Notes under the pieces: model-generated | What the model saw: the letters and a program-made list of their open reading frames with translations, nothing else | Database searches by the model: none | Told to the model about the DNA's origin: nothing | Part shown: positions 54,911-64,000 of the stretch, piece after piece | How positions within the stretch are numbered: the first letter of the stretch is position 1 | Layout of the letters: each line of letters begins with the position of its first letter | Origin: Taxillus chinensis | Taxonomy: Eukaryota > Streptophyta > Magnoliopsida > Santalales > Loranthaceae | Direction of reading: 5' to 3' | Length of the DNA: 64,000 bases | Assembly (NCBI GenBank): GCA_023512835.1 | Contig: CM042089.1 | Coordinates: 56,950,407-57,014,406, forward strand | Translations under genes and position numbers: made by a program

Positions 54911-56215
54911 TCATAAAGGCTCAAAAGAAAGGGAATCAACAATCTCCCTCTGTGTTGGGTCATAATAAGGTTTCAGCCTATTACCATTAACCCAAAATTT
55001 CTTGCTATCTTCAGCTAGGAGCTCAAAGCTCCCATATGGCTTCTTATCAGTTAGCACAAATGGTCCCATCCATTTTGATCTTAGCTTCCCTGAAAACAAC
55101 CTTAGCCTAGTGTTGAATAACAAAACTTGTTGTCCCAGGGCTAAAGATTCTGTATTAAGTTGCCTATCATGCCATTTTTTAGTTCTTTCCTTATAAATCT
55201 TAGCACTCTCATAGGCATCTATTCGAAACTCATCTAACTCAATTAATTGAGTCATCCTCAGTTCCTTGATTTCATGTGGATCAAAATTTAATTTCCTCAA
55301 GGCCCATTGAGCCTTTTGTTCTAATTCCACAGGTAAATGACAGGACTTCCTATATAGGATTCTGTAAGGGGACATTCCAATGGGAGTCTTATAGGCTGTC
55401 CTATAAGCTCATAAGGCTTCATCAAGCCTTTGAGACCAATCCTTTCGATTTCCTCCAACAGTTTTCTCAAGTATAGCTTTGATTTCCCTGTTGGACACCT
55501 CAGCTTGTCCATTAGCTCGAGGGTGATAAGCTAAGGACTTCCTATGGTTGACGCCATACTTTGTCAACAACTTGTCAAACAATTTGTTACAAAAATGACT
55601 ACCCTCATCACTGATAATAGCCCTTGGTGTCCCAAAACAGCTAAAGATGTTTCTGGTAAGGAATTTAGTCACCACTCTAGCATCATTCACTCTCGTTGGT
55701 ATTGCCTCAACCCACTTGGACACATAATCTACAGCTAACAGAATGTATGAATGCCCATCAGAAATGGGGAAAGGCCCCATAAAGTGTATGCCCCAAACAT
55801 CAAAGATTTCAACTGGAAGAATTCCAGTTAAAGGCATCTCATTCTTCCTAGACAGTTCACCTACCCTTTGACATCTATCACAAGTTTTAATGAAAACATA
55901 GGTGTCTTTAACCATGTTTGGCCAATAAAACCCACATTGCATTATCTTAGCTACTGTTCTTTGCACTCCAAAGTGGCCCCCATAATGTGAAGCATGACAC
56001 TGATGCATTATAGCGTCCATCTCCTCCTCAGGGACACACCTCCTAATGATTTGATCAGCACACCGCCAATAGAGGATAGGATCATCCCAAATATATTTCT
56101 TTGCATTCACTATGAACTGCTTCCACTGGTGGTAATCAAATCCCTTAGGTATAAACTCAGTGGCTAAATAGTTTGCTATATCAGCAAACCAAGGAAGCTG
56201 GCTTACTTGAAACAC
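54911..56215 (-). pseudogene. Athila integrase, nearly intact
   Basis: 56215-55409 is open for 268 codons: zinc module [20 protein letters not shown] and [20 protein letters not shown], then catalytic core [38 protein letters not shown] and [20 protein letters not shown] (D, D, E all present). A stop at about 55409 precedes the C-terminal part 55375-54911 ([40 protein letters not shown]). The frame loss is a single site near 55400. Confidence 0.93.
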
Positions 56216-56335
56216 TGCCTCATTAGGGAAGTCATCAGAGATAGGTAGAGACTTAGGTGCATTCTCAAGTCTAGAAAGGTGATCTGTAACAGTGTTTAAT
56301 GCCCCCTTAGTATCTCTAATTTCTAAATCAAACTC

Positions 56336-57454
56336 CTATAAGAGGAGAACCCATCTCAGCAAATGTGGCTTAACTTCCTTCTTAGCTAACAAATACTTAA
56401 GAGCTGCATGATCAGTATAAACAACAACCTTAGACCCAAAGAGGTAAGATCTAAACTTGTTGCAGCCATACACGACAGCTAGCAATTCTTTCTCAGTAGT
56501 GGTATAGTTCTGTTGGGCATTATCTAGAGTCTTACTAGCATAGTAAATCACCTAAAAATTTTCTCTCTCCTCTGCCCTAAAACTACCCCTACAGCATAAT
56601 CACTCGCATCACACATAAGCTCAAATGGTTGTTCTCAATCAGGAGTAACTATGACAGGGGTGAACTAGCTTGTGCTTAAGGACCTCAAAAGCTTTTAAAC
56701 ACTCTTCATTAAATTCAAAGGTTGTGTCCTTCTCCAATAACACACTTAGGGGTTTAGCTATTTTTGAGAAGTCCTTAATAAACCTTCTATAAAACCCAGC
56801 ATGTCCTAAGAAACTTCTCACCCCTTTCACTTTGGTTGGAAGTGGCAGGGTGTCAATTGTGGATATCTTAGCCTTATCCACCTCCAAACCTTTTGCGGAC
56901 AGTTTGTGTCCTAGAACTATGCCTTCACTTACCATAAAATGGCATTTCTCCCAATTGAGGACAAGTTCTTTCTCCTCACATCTCTCCAGGACAGTATCTA
57001 GGTTTTTTAAGCATTGTTGGTAAGAGGAACCAAACACAGAAAAATCATCCATAAATACTTCCATTATCTCTTCCACTAGGCCCTGAAAAATTGCCATCAT
57101 ACACCTTTGAAAGGTTGCAGGTGCATTATATAACCCAAATGGCATTCTCCTAAATGCAAAGGTGCCAAAAGGGCAAGTGAAAGTTGTTTTCTCCTGGTCT
57201 TCAGGTTTAATCATGATCTGATTGTACCCGGAATAACCATCTAAGAAACAGTAATGACTATACCCAGCCAACCTATCAAGCATCTGATCAATAAAAGGAA
57301 GGGGAAAATGGTCCTTCCTAGTGGCCTTATTTAGCTTCCTATAGTCCATACAAACTCTCCACCCCGTTATAGTTCGGGATGGAATCAATTCATTCTTTTC
57401 ATTCCTAATCACCGTCATACCCCCTTTCTTGGGCACAACATGTAAAGGACTCAC
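56336..57454 (-). pseudogene. Athila reverse transcriptase and RNase H
   Basis: 57454-56639, 271 codons: SPLHVVPKKGGMTVIRNEKN, GWRVCMDYRKLNKATRKDHF, YCFLDGYSGYNQIMI, GTFAFRRMPFGLYNAPATFQ, MEVFMDDFSVFG with catalytic DD, FLGHAGFYRRFIKDFSKIAK. After a break at 56560-56640, RNase H continues at 56551-56336 with [20 protein letters not shown] and [18 protein letters not shown]. The YxDD box FMDDF is the Athila form. Confidence 0.95.
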
Positions 57455-57871
57455 CTACTCACTATCAGATATAGCATAAATTATCCCAGCATTTTTCCAT
57501 TTTAGAACTTCTTTCTTAACAACTTCTTTCATTACTGGGTTCAATCTTCGTTGTCTTTCAACAGTGGGGTGAAAATCATCATTCATTAAAATTTTATGCA
57601 TGCACAGCCCTGGACTAATGCCCCTAATATCTTCAATATTCCACCCGAGGGCCTTTTTATGTTTCCTTAGAATTTCTAGCAATTGTTCACATTCTAAAGC
57701 ATTTAAATTTGAAGCAACAATTACTGGAAATCTATTTGTGGAATCTAGAAATTCATACCTCAAGTGTCCAGGAAACTCCTTCAGTTCTAGCGCTGGAGTT
57801 GTTTGCTCATCATGCACCTCCTCAGCTTGCTCCAATGGACTTGATTTCAGTTCCTCCTTGTCAGTGATCAA
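57455..57871 (-). pseudogene. Athila pol linker before RT
   Basis: Open for 138 codons with LEQAEEVHDEQTTPALELKE, LPGHLRYEFLD-like and ALGWNIEDIRGISPGLCMHK, the conserved run-up to Athila/Tat RT, ending WKNAGIIYAISDSE at a stop before the RT frame. Confidence 0.85.
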
Positions 57872-58078
57872 GTCCTCTCGCCTCTTGCGACTGGATTGCT
57901 GATGTGTGAAGCACTTCCTCTTCTTGTTCGATTTGCTTGCTTAAGTAATCTTCAACTAATTCCTCGAAATCTTCGATCCAGAGACAACTTTCCTCTCGCT
58001 TGTCCTTGCAAAGGTCTTTCCATATGAAAGACTAGGGTATCGTCATTTATCCTCAAGGTTAACTTACCTTGAGCTACA

Positions 58079-58531
58079 TCAATCAAAGCACACCCTATCC
58101 TCAAGAAAGGTCTTCCTAGGAGTAACTCGAACTCCCATAGCTTCTTCCATCTCTAATACCACAAAATCAACTGGAAAAATAAATGATCCCACTTTCACCA
58201 GTACATCTTCTATGATTCCCTCAGGCTTTCCTATGGACCGGTCTACAAACTTTAATGATATAGAAGTGGGCTTCATTCCTATTAACCCAAGCTGCTTGTA
58301 GAGGGCGAAGGAGATTAAATTAATGCTAGCCCCTAAATCACATAGGGCCTGCTGTTGTGGTGCATCTCCTATTACACACGGAAGAGTGAAACTACTTGGA
58401 TCTTTATGCTTTGTGGGTAACTTCCTCTGAACCACATTGCTCACCTCATTAGTGACAGCAACAATCTCGTGGTCTCCATACGTCCTCTTCTTCATCATGA
58501 AGTCCTTCAAAACTTTCTTGCATCCGGGCAT
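58079..58531 (-). pseudogene. Athila aspartic protease
   Basis: PGCKKVLKDFMMKKRTYGDH, SFTLPCVIGDAPQQQALCDL with the catalytic Asp in DLGASINLI, then VDFVVLEMEEAMGV. 150 codons open. The usual Athila D-L-G-A-S form is intact. A spacer 57872-58078 in broken frames joins it to the linker. Confidence 0.92.
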
Positions 58532-60337
58532 CTGTTCCGAGCTTCAATAAATGGAATATTGATTTCCAGCTTCTTGAATATCTGCAGAAGCGTTCATTCT
58601 CCTCTTCCATCTTTTGGTTCCTCATCCGCTGAGGAAATGGCATTGTAGGCCTCACTTCCTTTGGCCTTTGTTCTTCAACTGGTTGAACCTTAATTGGTTG
58701 CTGTTCTTGGTTAACTCCTAACTGTTTCTCTTCCTCAACAGCTCTTTCCTGATTTTCAGCTGCTAAAGGCTTAAGTTGTGCTTCTTGAATGACCTTCTTC
58801 TTAGGCTCCTCAGCTTCCTTTAACGCCTTACCACTCCTCAAAGTAATGGCTTTACAGCTTTCCTTTGGATTAACTTCAGTATCACTTGGAAAGGATTTGG
58901 AAGAAACTCCCTGGTTGGCATTTTATGCCACGCTCACCAATAGCTTCTCAATATTTTTAATCGAGCTCTCCATACTTCCTACTCTTTCCTTCAAATCTCC
59001 CATTTCTGTTTTAGTTGTCTCATCCTCAGTCTGATAATTTCTTTTCTGTTGTTGAGGGTGAGGCTGCTGTTGTTGCTTAAATCCTGGAGGTGGTTGCAAA
59101 TAATTATCTGTAGCATATGGATTTTGCTTCATTCCTGGAGGGATATATTTATACTGATTTGCAGTGTCACCTCCTCTATTCTAATTCTGGTTAAAGGCAT
59201 TTTTCTGGTAACCTTGGTTGGGATTTTGTTGCTGATAGCCTTGACCCTGATTCTGTTGGAAGAAGGGTTGCTTCTGATACATACCCTTTCCTCTAATAAA
59301 GTTTGCTTCTTCAGCTCCACTCCATGCTTGTTCAACTATTGGTGGGGCTTGCTGTGTTCCTCCTACCTTAAGAGCCGGTATTTCCATGCTTTTAGCTAAA
59401 ACCCGTATTTGCTCTTGCATGTCATTAGAAGAGTTATCAACTGAAGCTATCTTCTCTTTTGGCCTTGAAGTTCGCACATTAGACCACTGCCAATCAGCCA
59501 AGGACAATCTCTCTAATAGTTCAGCTGCTACATCAGGTTCCAAATTCATTAGACATCCTCCCTGTACTTGTATTCACCTTATCTTGTGAGTGAGACCAAG
59601 ACCAGGTGTAGAAAGATTCAATTTGAATCCATTGGGGTCTTCCATGGTCAGGCATCTTCTTATCAAATCTTTAAAGCGCTCCCAAGCCTCATGAAGAGTC
59701 TCCATCTCATCTTGCCTGAATCTGCTGATTTCCCCTCGAGCTGGATCACCTTGGAAGGAGGAAAGTATTTAGACATGAATTTAGTCTTGCATCTCCTCCC
59801 AAGTATTTATTGAACCTGCTGGTAAACTATTAAACCACCCAAGAGCTCTATCCCTTAAGGAGAAAGGGAAAAGCCTTAGCTTTATTGCCTCCTCCGACAC
59901 ATTGTTGAGCTTGATTGTGTCACACATCTGAAAGAATCTCATCAAGTGCTGATGTGGACCATCCACTACTGTTCCTCCAAATGCATTGTTGCTTACCATG
60001 TTGATCAATGCCGGTTCAACTCAAGAGTGTTTGCTTGGACTCTTGCTTGCCTAATCCCTGAATAGTGACCTGACATAGTTGGCCTTGCAAAATCCAAGAA
60101 AGTCCTGGGCCTAAATCTGTTACCATCTTCATCTGGGTATTGGCCATTATAATTGGCCCCTCCTTGTACACTGCCATCAGGTCTTGTATCCTCCATAATT
60201 TCAAGAATCGTATCCTCTAAGCCTTGCAGGTGCTTCTTCACTTCCTTTGCGACTTCTCTAGCTGCCCTACGACGATCTCTAATTATCCGTTCAGGTTCTG
60301 GATTAAATGGCACAAGTTCCCTTCGTCGCATACACAA
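58449..60337 (-). pseudogene. Athila gag, broken
   Basis: Starts at about 60337 with RRRELVPFNPEPERIIRDRR, then GNRFRPRTFLDFARPTM. The capsid core is at 60008-59781 (NNAFGGTVVDGPHQHLMRFF, RLFPFSLRDRALGWFNSLPA). 59549-59181 holds LEPDVAAELLERLSLADWQW and a Gln/Asn-rich tail (QQNQGQGYQQQNPNQGYQ). 59132-58923 has a coiled-coil-like MGDLKERVGSMESSIKNIEK. 58841-58449 is a charged linker to protease. At least four frame changes. Confidence 0.9.
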
Positions 60338-60530
60338 CTAGCAATACCTTAAAAACTTGGTGTATGTTCCTATAAAACAACAAGAACGCACCCAGCAACT
60401 CCGAACAATGCAAAATAAACAAATAAAGAACACAAAATAACAGAAAGTAAAAGACAAAATAAAACACCAAGATCAGAATTCAAACAATTTTACTCAATGT
60501 TGATTTTAAAAACTAGTTAACCGTACAATC
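60338..60530 (-). other. Athila 5' leader
   Basis: About 190 bp A/T-rich untranslated sequence between primer site and gag. Confidence 0.7.
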
Positions 60531-60547
60531 ACCGGCAACGGCGCCAA
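60531..60547 (-). other. Athila primer binding site (tRNA-Asp type)
   Basis: The minus strand reads TTGGCGCCGTTGCCGGT, the standard Athila site, two bases from the 5' LTR. Confidence 0.95.
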
Positions 60548-60549
60548 TT

Positions 60550-62053
60550 TGACAGATGATTTTTAGCCTCCCTAAAAGAGTTTGCTAATGTCGTAAAATC
60601 TCTCTTCAAGATAATTATTTCCCTCGGTTTATACTAACGAATAGCAAGAAATAAGGGGCCGAACCCACAGGGATTAGCCTAGTTCTCTAGTTCTCAAATC
60701 AAAACACCCAATTACTCTTGTTCTATAAAATGTCTTGGCAAAAAGTTTTCTTTTTTAAACTAAAGATCTAATTTTTATTTGGTTTTCCGAATAAACAAAA
60801 AAAGCAAATTGATTTTAGGATTAAGATTCAAGGATTTAAGGTATCTAGGGTCACAATTTCACCTCCCTTTGTCGTTTTCTACCGATTTTAAGGTTTTTGA
60901 GATTACTTAATTGATAACATGCTATAACTAAACCAAGGTACTGCAATTGGTCATTGCCAGCCCTTCTAAGTCTGTCACTGAATGGTCATCACGACATCAA
61001 CATGCAAAGCCTAATTATCATACTCATGACAGGATAATGGTCACACCAATCACAAATATGTTAAGAATCAAAGATCAGCCTCAGACTAAGGCTAAGAAAA
61101 CCCAGGTGTACAACCCAGATATTAAAAGATAAGAATAGATTCATAAAACATGCAATCTCAATTAAATAAACCCAATATTTAATTATCAGTTTGACAACAT
61201 AGGGGGCTACATTGCTCCCCTAGATAAAGGAAACTACTCACACATGTTCTTGGATAAACAATAAGAAATAAAGAACATCATCCTCAAGCAGGTGCAGCAA
61301 AACTCCAACTTTAGGTCTTCTCCAGCCGTCAGACCTCCTAGGATCGGCAGCTCCAAGATCAAAACCCTAGCCTCCAAAAACGTAAGCCTCTCTCTCTCTC
61401 TCTAAAAAAACGTGCCCCCCCTCTTAGTCCTCTCTAAAAGGGCTGCTGCCTCCTCTATTTATAGAGAAAACTGCTGCGCAATGAGTGCCCTAGCCGTCAG
61501 TAGTTGCCACTTATCAAAACGACGTAGTTTTGATAAGTAATTTCTATTTTTCTTCCAACTTGAGTACAACTCGAACCAAGCATAATTTGGACTAGGTGCT
61601 TTAGAGAAAAGTGTTTAAAATAATAAAACAAATCAATCGATGCAAAAATCCGGCTGCACGGCATATTGCACATCATATGGCCATATGACGTGCACCTCCA
61701 AATGGTCTGAAATTTTGCTCCAAGCTTCCTTGGAATGTGTAGAAGGCAGGGCTGTAATAAAATCCGTGCACGTGATAAGGGTCCATATGGCATGCACCCA
61801 TATTTTGCCTCCTCAAGCTGCCCAATTTTACCACAAGTTCCTTCTTTGGTAAATGAAGTGATTTGGCTGATGTCCATGAAATGAAATTGCCTAAAAACCT
61901 GCCAAAACAGCTCAAAAACACATATATATAGGCCAAGCAGTCTTCCTAGGGTGTTAGAGCAAATATCTAAGAAATATGGATGAATTAAGCTCTAATCATG
62001 CTCTTTAATACGCTGAATCTGCACTAGAATAACGGCATAAATGCACGTTATCA
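60550..62053 (-). repeat. Athila right LTR (5' LTR of the element)
   Basis: TGACAGATGATTTTTAGCC to GCACGTTATCA, matching the left LTR. Carries its own copy of the shared U3 module (61639-61878), palindrome (61509-61538), TATA (61455-61464) and GA leader. It is followed by target duplication GACAT. Confidence 0.95.
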
Positions 62054-62159
62054 GACATCTAGCGTGGGAGCGTGAAGGATCCTTGAGGTAGGGGTTTTGT
62101 TCCTCCTTGAAACTATTCTAGGGTTTTGGCCTTGTGATAGGCAGTCTGTTGTATATTCT

Positions 62160-62204
<45 letters not shown>

Positions 62205-62497
62205 AATCCATATAGGTGTGATCTCCTATATGGATGTTGGCCTTCAATGGCATATTTGCGTGGATATTTGTATATATACCCGTGAGGCTGGGGATTACGC
62301 ATGCTAAGTGTTTGTTTTTATGACTGTGTGGCTATGTATGCTAAGTGTTCGATTTTATGTCTGTGTGACTAAGTTTGAGAGCCTGTGAATGTGTGCACGA
62401 TATGTGTTCGATGTTATGGCTGTGAGACTGTGCAAATCATGTGTTTGATGTTATGCCTGTGTGGCTTTGTGTGTTGTGTGTTTTGTGTTTATTGGTT
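62054..62497 (+). repeat. E3 LTR, second part
   Basis: After GACAT the sequence resumes with CTAGCGTGGGAGCGTGAAGG, matching the E4 LTR after its GA repeat, and goes on through GTAAATCCATATAGGTGTGA and repeated GTGTTYGATKTTATG units. It is cut at 62498 before the LTR end. Confidence 0.85.
62162..62201 (+). repeat. (AT)n microsatellite in E3 LTR
   Basis: Twenty AT units, an expanded form of the shorter TA tract at 35897-35912 in E4. Confidence 0.95.
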
Positions 62498-64000
62498 GAT
62501 AACTGCAATATTTGTCATTAAATTTGCATATAATTTATGGACTTTAATTTAATATTTTGTTGAATTAATGCATTTTTATAATATATTTCCCCAATTTCAA
62601 TTATTTACTGTTTTAATCACTCTTATAGATTTAATATTAATTTTCGTGTTTTTTTAATGCTAAATTGATTATTCTAATTTTAATATTAATTCTTTGGGAT
62701 TAATTGATTATTTTAATCATAGTATTATTTTTCTTGGGCTTAATTTGAGTTAATTGATTATTTATTTATTTATATATTTGTAATTGTAATATATTATTAG
62801 TGCTTTGTGTTTTATTATTATTATTGTTTGTATTTGCAGCATTTTGGAAAGAAAGTTGGGCTGGCGTGAGTGCAAAGAAAGAAAAGTGAAAAACAAAAAA
62901 AGGAAAGAAAGGGAGGCGACATGATGTATGCATGCAAAGAAAGACAAAAAAAAAATGGCAACCGCAAGAAGAGCCCTCCATAAAATCCAACAGTGCGACC
63001 TGTCTCTCTAACCCTTGAAGCGCATCCTCCATCACCTACGCCCATCACCTTCGCACCAGTCACCATCCATCTTTTCCTCCATCTCTCCTCCACGCCAGCA
63101 TCTTCACCCATTCGCAGATCCATCGCAGGCTCGTCCTCTCGCCCAGTGCTAGGTCTTCACGCCCAGCCGTCTTCGTCCAGCGCAACACACATCATCTCCA
63201 TTACTCCTGCACGTCCGAAGATGGCATCCATCGTCGATCGCTGTGCTTCCATCTCCCGCCCGCCAAAGATCAAGCCATCATTCCTCCATCACGTGCAATC
63301 AAAGCAGGAATTAAACAAAGATAAGACGGCGAATATTGGAGATTTGGATCGAGTTCAAGACCGGATATTTAATTCTCTGCAGCCTATTTATCTTAATTTT
63401 GTTTTAATTCTCTTGTGTTAATTTTTTCCAAGCATGCATTTGTGATTTTTCAACCTATGGCGGGGTAAGTATTTTGTAATCGGTTTAGCGCAAAGACTTT
63501 GGATACTTGTTTTGAATCCATGTTTTAACATTTAATTTGGTATTTTATGTGCTATGATTTAATTCTCTGTCTCTTTGATTTGTTGATTTAATATCTCGGT
63601 TGAGTGTTGATTTAGCAATTCATCGTGCGTTATTATTCTATCTGAGTGGGAAGATTTGTTTCGTAAGGAACGGGCAGTCTTTCGAGAATTAATTCATAAT
63701 TATTCTGGTTGAAATAAATTCATAATTTGATTGTATTCATGGTGTCTTGATGCATTTGAATTATGAGGCCATAATTTATCTAATTAATCTTTTGGGATAG
63801 TGATAAACAACATTCAGGTGTGAAGTTAAACCGGTTACATCTTTGATTAATTGAATTTTCTTAGTTAAAAATCTTTGCTTTAATTAGTTTTCATTCAATC
63901 AAAAATCCCTCAATTTTCCATTTATTCTTTTTCATTAGTTTTTGTTTAACAAGTAATTAAATAAGTTGAATTGAATTTTATAAGTCCTCCGGTAGATAAC
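62498..64000 (+). repeat. Probable LTR start of another retrotransposon, runs off the window
   Basis: TGATAACTGCAATATTTGTC opens a new sequence type with no match to E3. The TGATAA start is like the Athila LTR start in sense orientation (TGATAATGTGC). The body is T-rich, with a GC-richer part at 62990-63320 whose open frame (62993-63421) is Pro/Ser/His-rich and not recognisable. The end is outside the window, so the LTR call is tentative. Confidence 0.45.

Larger units (their letters stand above)
48716..62053 (-). mobile_element. Athila-type Ty3/gypsy element with a 3' ULP-like ORF
   Basis: 13.3 kb, with LTRs of 1520 and 1504 bp. The minus-strand order is primer site (tRNA-Asp type), gag, protease, RT, RNase H, integrase, then an env-position ORF, a long 3' UTR and polypurine tract. 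Target duplication GACAT at 48711-48715 and 62054-62058. Primer site, RT motif FMDDF and the TTGAGGACAAGCAA motif before the LTR place it in Athila. Coding frames are broken but domains are clear. It sits in the E3 LTR. Confidence 0.95.

Noticed and set aside
62993..63421. 142-codon open frame near the right edge
   Set aside because: Pro/Ser/His-rich, lies in a probable LTR, no recognisable domain.

Overview
The window is nuclear DNA of a flowering plant, probably a eudicot. It carries plant-type LTR retrotransposons of four lineages: SIRE-type Ty1/copia, Tekay/Del-type chromovirus Ty3/gypsy, Athila-type Ty3/gypsy and a probable Tat/Ogre relative. It also carries one ordinary plant gene of the DUF1639 family with a short intron. 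I saw no rRNA, tRNA or CRISPR array. About 85 percent is retrotransposon sequence, much of it nested.

Layout. 1-946 is a SIRE-type copia LTR fragment, and reverse-oriented units of the same LTR repeat lie at about 2800-3330. 3340-10013 is mostly AT-rich and holds the one convincing cellular gene, DUF1639, on the minus strand (8213-9052; intron 8291-8374). 10014-10601 is an old minus-strand Tekay-like LTR remnant. A copia element starts at 10602. Its 5' LTR is split by a complete minus-strand Tekay element, E1 (10863-20848). The copia resumes at 20849-22103 and continues through primer site, gag and protease, and is lost after about 24640.

The right half is a nest. E0 (Tekay, minus: LTR 25009-25481, 3' UTR satellite in three pieces, chromodomain end at 31259-31775) is interrupted by F, an internally deleted plus-strand Tekay-like element (25841-28533), and by a Tat-like LTR remnant (28856-30972). 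E2 (Tekay, minus) starts at 31776. The complete plus-strand Tekay element E4 (35173-44547, target duplication AACAC) sits inside the reverse-transcriptase active-site coding of E2. E2 is cut at about 45225 by Tat-like sequence (45225-48044), which is cut at 48045 by the plus-strand LTR of E3. E3 is split by a complete 13.3-kb minus-strand Athila element (48716-62053, target duplication GACAT). Another LTR begins at 62498 and runs off the window.

Main points. (1) The Athila LTR and the Tekay LTRs share one U3 promoter module in the same transcriptional orientation: inverted GCACGT pairs, a near-perfect ACGT-centred palindrome, a TATA box and, in most copies, a (GA)n leader. This suggests promoter exchange between lineages. 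(2) The Athila element carries, in the env-like slot, a long degenerate ORF ending in an Ulp1/C48-type cysteine protease domain whose expected catalytic Cys is Tyr. A TATA box and GCACGT-type motifs lie just upstream of that ORF. (3) Differences between paired LTRs of E1 and E4 concentrate at CAG/CTG/CCG sites and include small indels, so some frameshifts may be consensus errors at methylated cytosines. All retrotransposon coding regions here are broken as given.
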